A stretch of 9,307 nucleotides of DNA, from NCBI GenBank assembly GCA_016926925.1, contig JAFGNQ010000481.1, positions 1-9,307 of the forward strand, given 5' to 3'. The DNA is from Candidatus Aminicenantota bacterium. Its GTDB lineage: Bacteria; Acidobacteriota; Aminicenantia; Aminicenantales; Aminicenantaceae. A program made the position numbers and the translations under genes. Below the pieces are notes generated by a model. The model had not been told where the DNA came from and made no database searches. It saw only the letters and a list, made by a program, of their open reading frames with translations. Of the stretch, positions 7,340 through 9,307 are shown in pieces (the stretch's first letter is position 1; every line of letters begins with the position of its first letter).

Positions 7340-8092
7340 ATGGATCTACTCAGCGTTTTGCTCGCATGCACCGTTTCCTTTGTTATCAGCATTTTCAGCG
7401 TATCCATAGGCGGGACATCCTTGATTACGGTCCCGGTGCTCATCTCACTGGGACTGACCTCCAAGAATGCCGTGGCTACCAATATGTTCGCCCTGATTTT
7501 TTTAAGCGCCTCCGGAGCGCAGGGTTTCAGAAAAGTCGGTCGGGTTGCTCATCCCGGAGTGATATCTTTGTTTTCTGTGCTCACTGTTTGCGGATCCCTT
7601 ATAGGTGCCAACCTCGTTTTAGCGATAAATGAAGATATTCTGAGGAAGGTGATAGCGGTCTTCATTTGTACCATGGTATTCACTTTAGTTTTCAAACGGG
7701 ATCTGGGCATTGTTGAAAAAAAAGAGAGGATTCCTAAGGGGGCATTCATTGGGGGATCTTTTTTGATCCTTGTGCTTGGAATTTACGGCGGGTTTTTTAG
7801 CGGCGGCTACGTCACTCTTCTCAGCTACGTGCTCTTGTTGATCTTTGGATTGAATTTTCTCCAGGTTGCCTTTTTGACTAAAATACTCAACGTGTTCTCT
7901 TCTCTGGTAGCCTGTGTGTTTTTTTACTATCATGGCTTTATCGATTTTTCCCTGGGCATTCCCATGGCCTTTTCCATGTCGCTTGGTGCTTTATTGGGAG
8001 CTCGTATCGCTATCAGAAAAGGCAATCAGTGGATCCGGAATCTCTTCGTTATCGCAGCGCTGTTTTTAGCCCTCAAGTTGCTTTTTATTTAA
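7340..8092 (+). CDS. TSUP family (sulfite exporter TauE/SafE-like) membrane permease
   Basis: 250 residues, almost entirely hydrophobic, with about eight predicted membrane segments and a basic/charged loop at 119-133 separating two halves. The two halves show the family's internal duplication: VSIGGTSLITVPVLISLGLTSKNAVATNMFA (21-51) and IYGGFFSGGYVTLLSYVLLLIFGLNFLQVAFLTKILNV (148-185). Family members export or import small organic and sulfur-containing anions such as sulfite, sulfoacetate or thiosulfate, but substrates cannot be assigned from sequence. The length matches the family. The start is forced: an in-frame TGA lies at 7328-7330, four codons upstream of this ATG. The Shine-Dalgarno signal is very weak (GAGCCGGGA), unlike the strong ones of its neighbours. 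Whether it is cotranscribed with the M28 gene is unclear. Confidence 0.85.
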   Translation: MDLLSVLLACTVSFVISIFSVSIGGTSLITVPVLISLGLTSKNAVATNMFALIFLSASGAQGFRKVGRVAHPGVISLFSVLTVCGSLIGANLVLAINEDILRKVIAVFICTMVFTLVFKRDLGIVEKKERIPKGAFIGGSFLILVLGIYGGFFSGGYVTLLSYVLLLIFGLNFLQVAFLTKILNVFSSLVACVFFYYHGFIDFSLGIPMAFSMSLGALLGARIAIRKGNQWIRNLFVIAALFLALKLLFI

Positions 8093-8122
8093 AAAAGAGG
8101 GTCGGGCCACGCTATTTATATT

Positions 8123-8147
8123 ATTATCAATATGTTGATCAATTTTT
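8123..8147 (+). terminator. Weak AT-rich terminator-like hairpin after the permease gene
   Basis: ATTATCAA (8123-8130), loop TATG, then TTGATcAAT (8135-8143) with one bulged C, running directly into TTTTT at 8143-8147. It begins 31 bases after the permease stop. The stem has only two GC pairs, so termination strength is doubtful. Confidence 0.3.
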
Positions 8148-8160
8148 CAGCCTTGTATAT

Positions 8161-8184
8161 CCCCTTAAACGCAATTTTGAGGGG
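8161..8184 (+). other. Nine-base-pair hairpin downstream of the permease gene
   Basis: CCCCTTAAA (8161-8169) pairs with TTTGAGGGG (8176-8184) with one G-T wobble and a six-base loop. A TTTTT run occurs 12 bases later (8197-8201), too far for a standard terminator, though it might assist the preceding weak hairpin. Confidence 0.4.
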
Positions 8185-8216
8185 CGGCTCATCACGTTTT
8201 TGGATACCTGAAATAG

Positions 8217-8420
8217 CCATAAGGTGAATCTTATGGGATGGATGAAGCGAATTTGAAGATCCCGACCCAACCTAACCCAGCCTTTCCGAACCGTTCTTCG
8301 AGGGAACCCGACAAAGTCGGGTCCGAGGACTGTTGTGAGCACGGTATAAACAGTCAAGCGGTGAGGATGTTGTCTGAGGGATCTTGGACGTGAGATGGGA
8401 TAAACATGCGGAGTTCCGCA
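8217..8420 (+). ncRNA. Candidate structured RNA: four hairpins in a row, family not recognised
   Basis: Seen directly: CCATAAG/CTTATGG at 8217-8223/8230-8236 (perfect 7 bp, loop 6); ACCCGAC/GTCGGGT at 8306-8312/8316-8322 (perfect 7 bp, loop AAA); GACTGTT/AACAGTC at 8328-8334/8349-8355 (perfect 7 bp, loop 14 containing GTGAGCAC); TGCGG/CCGCA at 8407-8411/8416-8420 (5 bp, loop AGTT). A second CCCGAC at 8261-8266 could compete for GTCGGG. The density of perfect stems in a gene-free, locally GC-rich block suggests a structured transcript or remnant of one. It does not match the RNase P, tmRNA, 6S, SRP or common riboswitch motifs I know. The strand is assigned only because a terminator-like stem follows on the plus strand. 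It could instead be a decayed intron or mobile-element fragment. Confidence 0.3.
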
Positions 8421-8450
8421 GGACCGAATAGAGGTAAAATTTATTCCTTT

Positions 8451-8609
8451 TTAGGGACTTCATTATTTCAAGATAAGAATGGGTGGGGGGCGGCGTTAAA
8501 AATCTGAACTGAGCGTAGACATCCCATTAGATTCAATTGTCTTCACTTTATCAGGTACTCAAAAACGTGTTGAACCGAGGGGGGATTCATCATACTAATG
8601 AGTCCCTAA
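8451..8609. repeat. Inverted repeat pair, about 14-15 bases, enclosing 130 bases
   Basis: TTAGGGACTTCATTA at 8451-8465 is the reverse complement of TAATGAGTCCCTAA at 8596-8609 except for one extra T. The right arm overlaps the local stem at 8582-8606, so the two pairings exclude each other. It could be the ends of a small non-autonomous element or two alternative RNA folds. I see no convincing target-site duplication. Confidence 0.4.
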
Positions 8610-8613
8610 TTTT
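8582..8613 (+). terminator. Predicted intrinsic terminator in the gene-free region
   Basis: GGGATTCAT (8582-8590) pairs with ATGAGTCCC (8598-8606), nine pairs with one G-T wobble and a seven-base loop, followed by TAATTTT to 8613. The T-run lies only on the plus-strand side. The nearest plus-strand gene ends 490 bases upstream, so it would more naturally end a transcript from within the gene-free region. Confidence 0.4.
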
Positions 8614-8742
8614 GCATTTTAGGTTCGAACTCACGCAAATAATTAAGCTAAGCAGTTTGAGGAATTTATAAAGGCAGACTGTATTCTGAGTTTCTGGATC
8701 GCATCTGAAACTATGTGTTGTGCCTCCCGAAGTGCCGTCATA

Positions 8743-8752
8743 CTTAGCTAAG
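8743..8752. promoter_or_regulatory. Ten-base palindrome CTTAGCTAAG
   Basis: A perfect palindrome 84 bases upstream of the -10 of the flavoprotein gene; a related GCTAAG half occurs at 8647-8652. It may be a regulator-binding site, but a palindrome of this size also arises by chance. Confidence 0.2.
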
Positions 8753-8835
8753 ATAAAAATTTACAGAACTACATCAGGAGTTAAGAGCCGTACTCCAATA
8801 ATCCCTTAAGGTGTCGATAGACAGCGCGGGAACTT

Positions 8836-8841
8836 TATAAT
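8836..8841 (+). promoter_or_regulatory. Candidate -10 element of the flavoprotein gene
   Basis: A perfect TATAAT 36 bases before the ATG, followed by the ribosome site AGAGGAG at 8861-8867. No good -35 is visible at 16-18 bases, so an activator may be needed or the call may be wrong. Confidence 0.35.
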
Positions 8842-8877
8842 AAAGTAATGCATATCAATGAGAGGAGAAATATCTCA

Positions 8878-9307
8878 ATGAAAGTTATCGCCTTCAACGG
8901 AAGCGCGCGGAAGGATGGGAACACCGCCATCCTCCTCAATGTGGTGCTTGATGAGTTGAAAAATGAAGGGATCGAAACCGAGCTGTACCAGCTTGCCGGC
9001 AAGAAAATCCGTGGTTGCCTGGCTTGTTACAAGTGCGCCCAGAACAAAGACCGGCAATGCTCGGTGAAAGATGATGTTCTGAACGAATGTGTCGCCAAAA
9101 TGATCGAAGCCGACGGAATCATCCTTGGCTCGCCGACGTATTTCACGGATGTCACGACCGAAATGAAGGCGTTGATCGACCGCTCCGGACTTGTGACACG
9201 GGGTAATGGTGATCTTCTCCGGCGCAAGGTGGGAGCCGCAGTCGTGGCCGTGCGTCGGGCCGGCAGCCTCCACGTCTTCGATACCCTCAACCACTTCTTC
9301 TTCATCA
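8878..9307 (+). CDS. Iron-sulfur flavoprotein / NAD(P)H-dependent FMN reductase family protein, partial
   Basis: 143 complete codons are visible before the window ends; members are usually about 180-210 residues, so roughly a quarter to a third is missing. The fold starts as a flavodoxin-like strand (MKVIAFNGS) with the FMN-phosphate loop GSARKDGNT at 8-16. Cys47, Cys50, Cys53 and Cys61 form CX2CX2CX7C, the compact pattern that holds a 4Fe-4S cluster in archaeal and bacterial Isf proteins; related proteins keep only some of these cysteines. GSPTYFTDVTTEMKALIDR (84-102) is the second FMN-contact block. It is likely a cytoplasmic electron carrier or reductase acting on small quinones, nitro compounds or protein partners; the partner is unknown. 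AGAGGAG at 8861-8867 lies ten bases from the ATG. Confidence 0.88.
   Translation, partial: MKVIAFNGSARKDGNTAILLNVVLDELKNEGIETELYQLAGKKIRGCLACYKCAQNKDRQCSVKDDVLNECVAKMIEADGIILGSPTYFTDVTTEMKALIDRSGLVTRGNGDLLRRKVGAAVVAVRRAGSLHVFDTLNHFFFI

Larger units (their letters stand above)
8093..8877. other. 785-base gene-free region rich in hairpins
   Basis: No reading frame here has a convincing start, ribosome site or recognisable product on either strand. Several short open frames between 8139 and 8463 on the minus strand have no recognisable motifs. The region contains a chain of hairpins from 8123 to 8420, an inverted repeat pair at 8451-8465/8596-8609, a terminator-like stem at 8582-8613, and a palindrome at 8743-8752; these are listed separately. 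The block 8255-8435 is more GC-rich than its flanks. The last 60 bases hold the promoter and ribosome site of the flavoprotein gene. Confidence 0.6.

Noticed and set aside
8139..8463. Overlapping minus-strand frames of 72 and 63 codons in the gene-free region
   Set aside because: They overlap each other in different frames, have no clear ribosome site and are full of hairpin-derived sequence; a decayed gene remains possible but cannot be supported.
8622..8630. GGTTCGAAC resembling a tRNA T-loop
   Set aside because: The flanking bases do not form the T-stem and no acceptor, D or anticodon arms can be built around it.

Overview
This 9.3 kb window looks like a chromosomal segment of a heterotrophic, probably diderm bacterium. 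It has moderate GC coding DNA separated by AT-rich spacers, strong AGGAGG-type ribosome sites, one probable lipoprotein and several enzymes with N-terminal signal peptides. The mix of an S8 protease with a C-terminal beta-sandwich, a C45-type Ntn hydrolase, a PA-domain M28 peptidase and a secreted esterase would fit an uncultured Acidobacteriota/Aminicenantes-like or similar lineage. That placement is a low-confidence inference; no rRNA or other phylogenetic marker is present.

Layout: (1) 1-905, minus strand: a secreted putative esterase, cut by the window edge at its C-terminal side. (2) 906-1355: a divergent spacer with three hairpins in a row and a good sigma70-like promoter. (3) 1356-3677, plus: a secreted subtilisin-like protease whose catalytic domain is interrupted by a ~190-residue beta-rich insertion. 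(4) 3756-5351, minus: a C45/acyltransferase-type Ntn hydrolase, probably a lipoprotein, convergent with the protease. (5) 5352-5631: a second divergent spacer with an operator-like inverted repeat. (6) 5632-7233, plus: an exported M28 aminopeptidase with a PA domain. (7) 7340-8092, plus: a TSUP (TauE/SafE) family membrane permease. (8) 8093-8877: a 785-base gap without a credible gene but with many perfect or near-perfect hairpins, ending in a terminator-like structure; it is the best candidate here for something undescribed. (9) 8878-9307, plus: the N-terminal part of an iron-sulfur flavoprotein / NADPH-dependent FMN reductase, cut by the window edge.

Four of the six genes encode exported hydrolases acting on esters, proteins, amides or peptides, which suggests scavenging of external peptides and esters. 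They do not form one operon: orientations alternate, and each gene seems to have its own leader. The permease and the flavoprotein have no demonstrable link to the hydrolases. I see no CRISPR array, insertion sequence, tRNA or rRNA.
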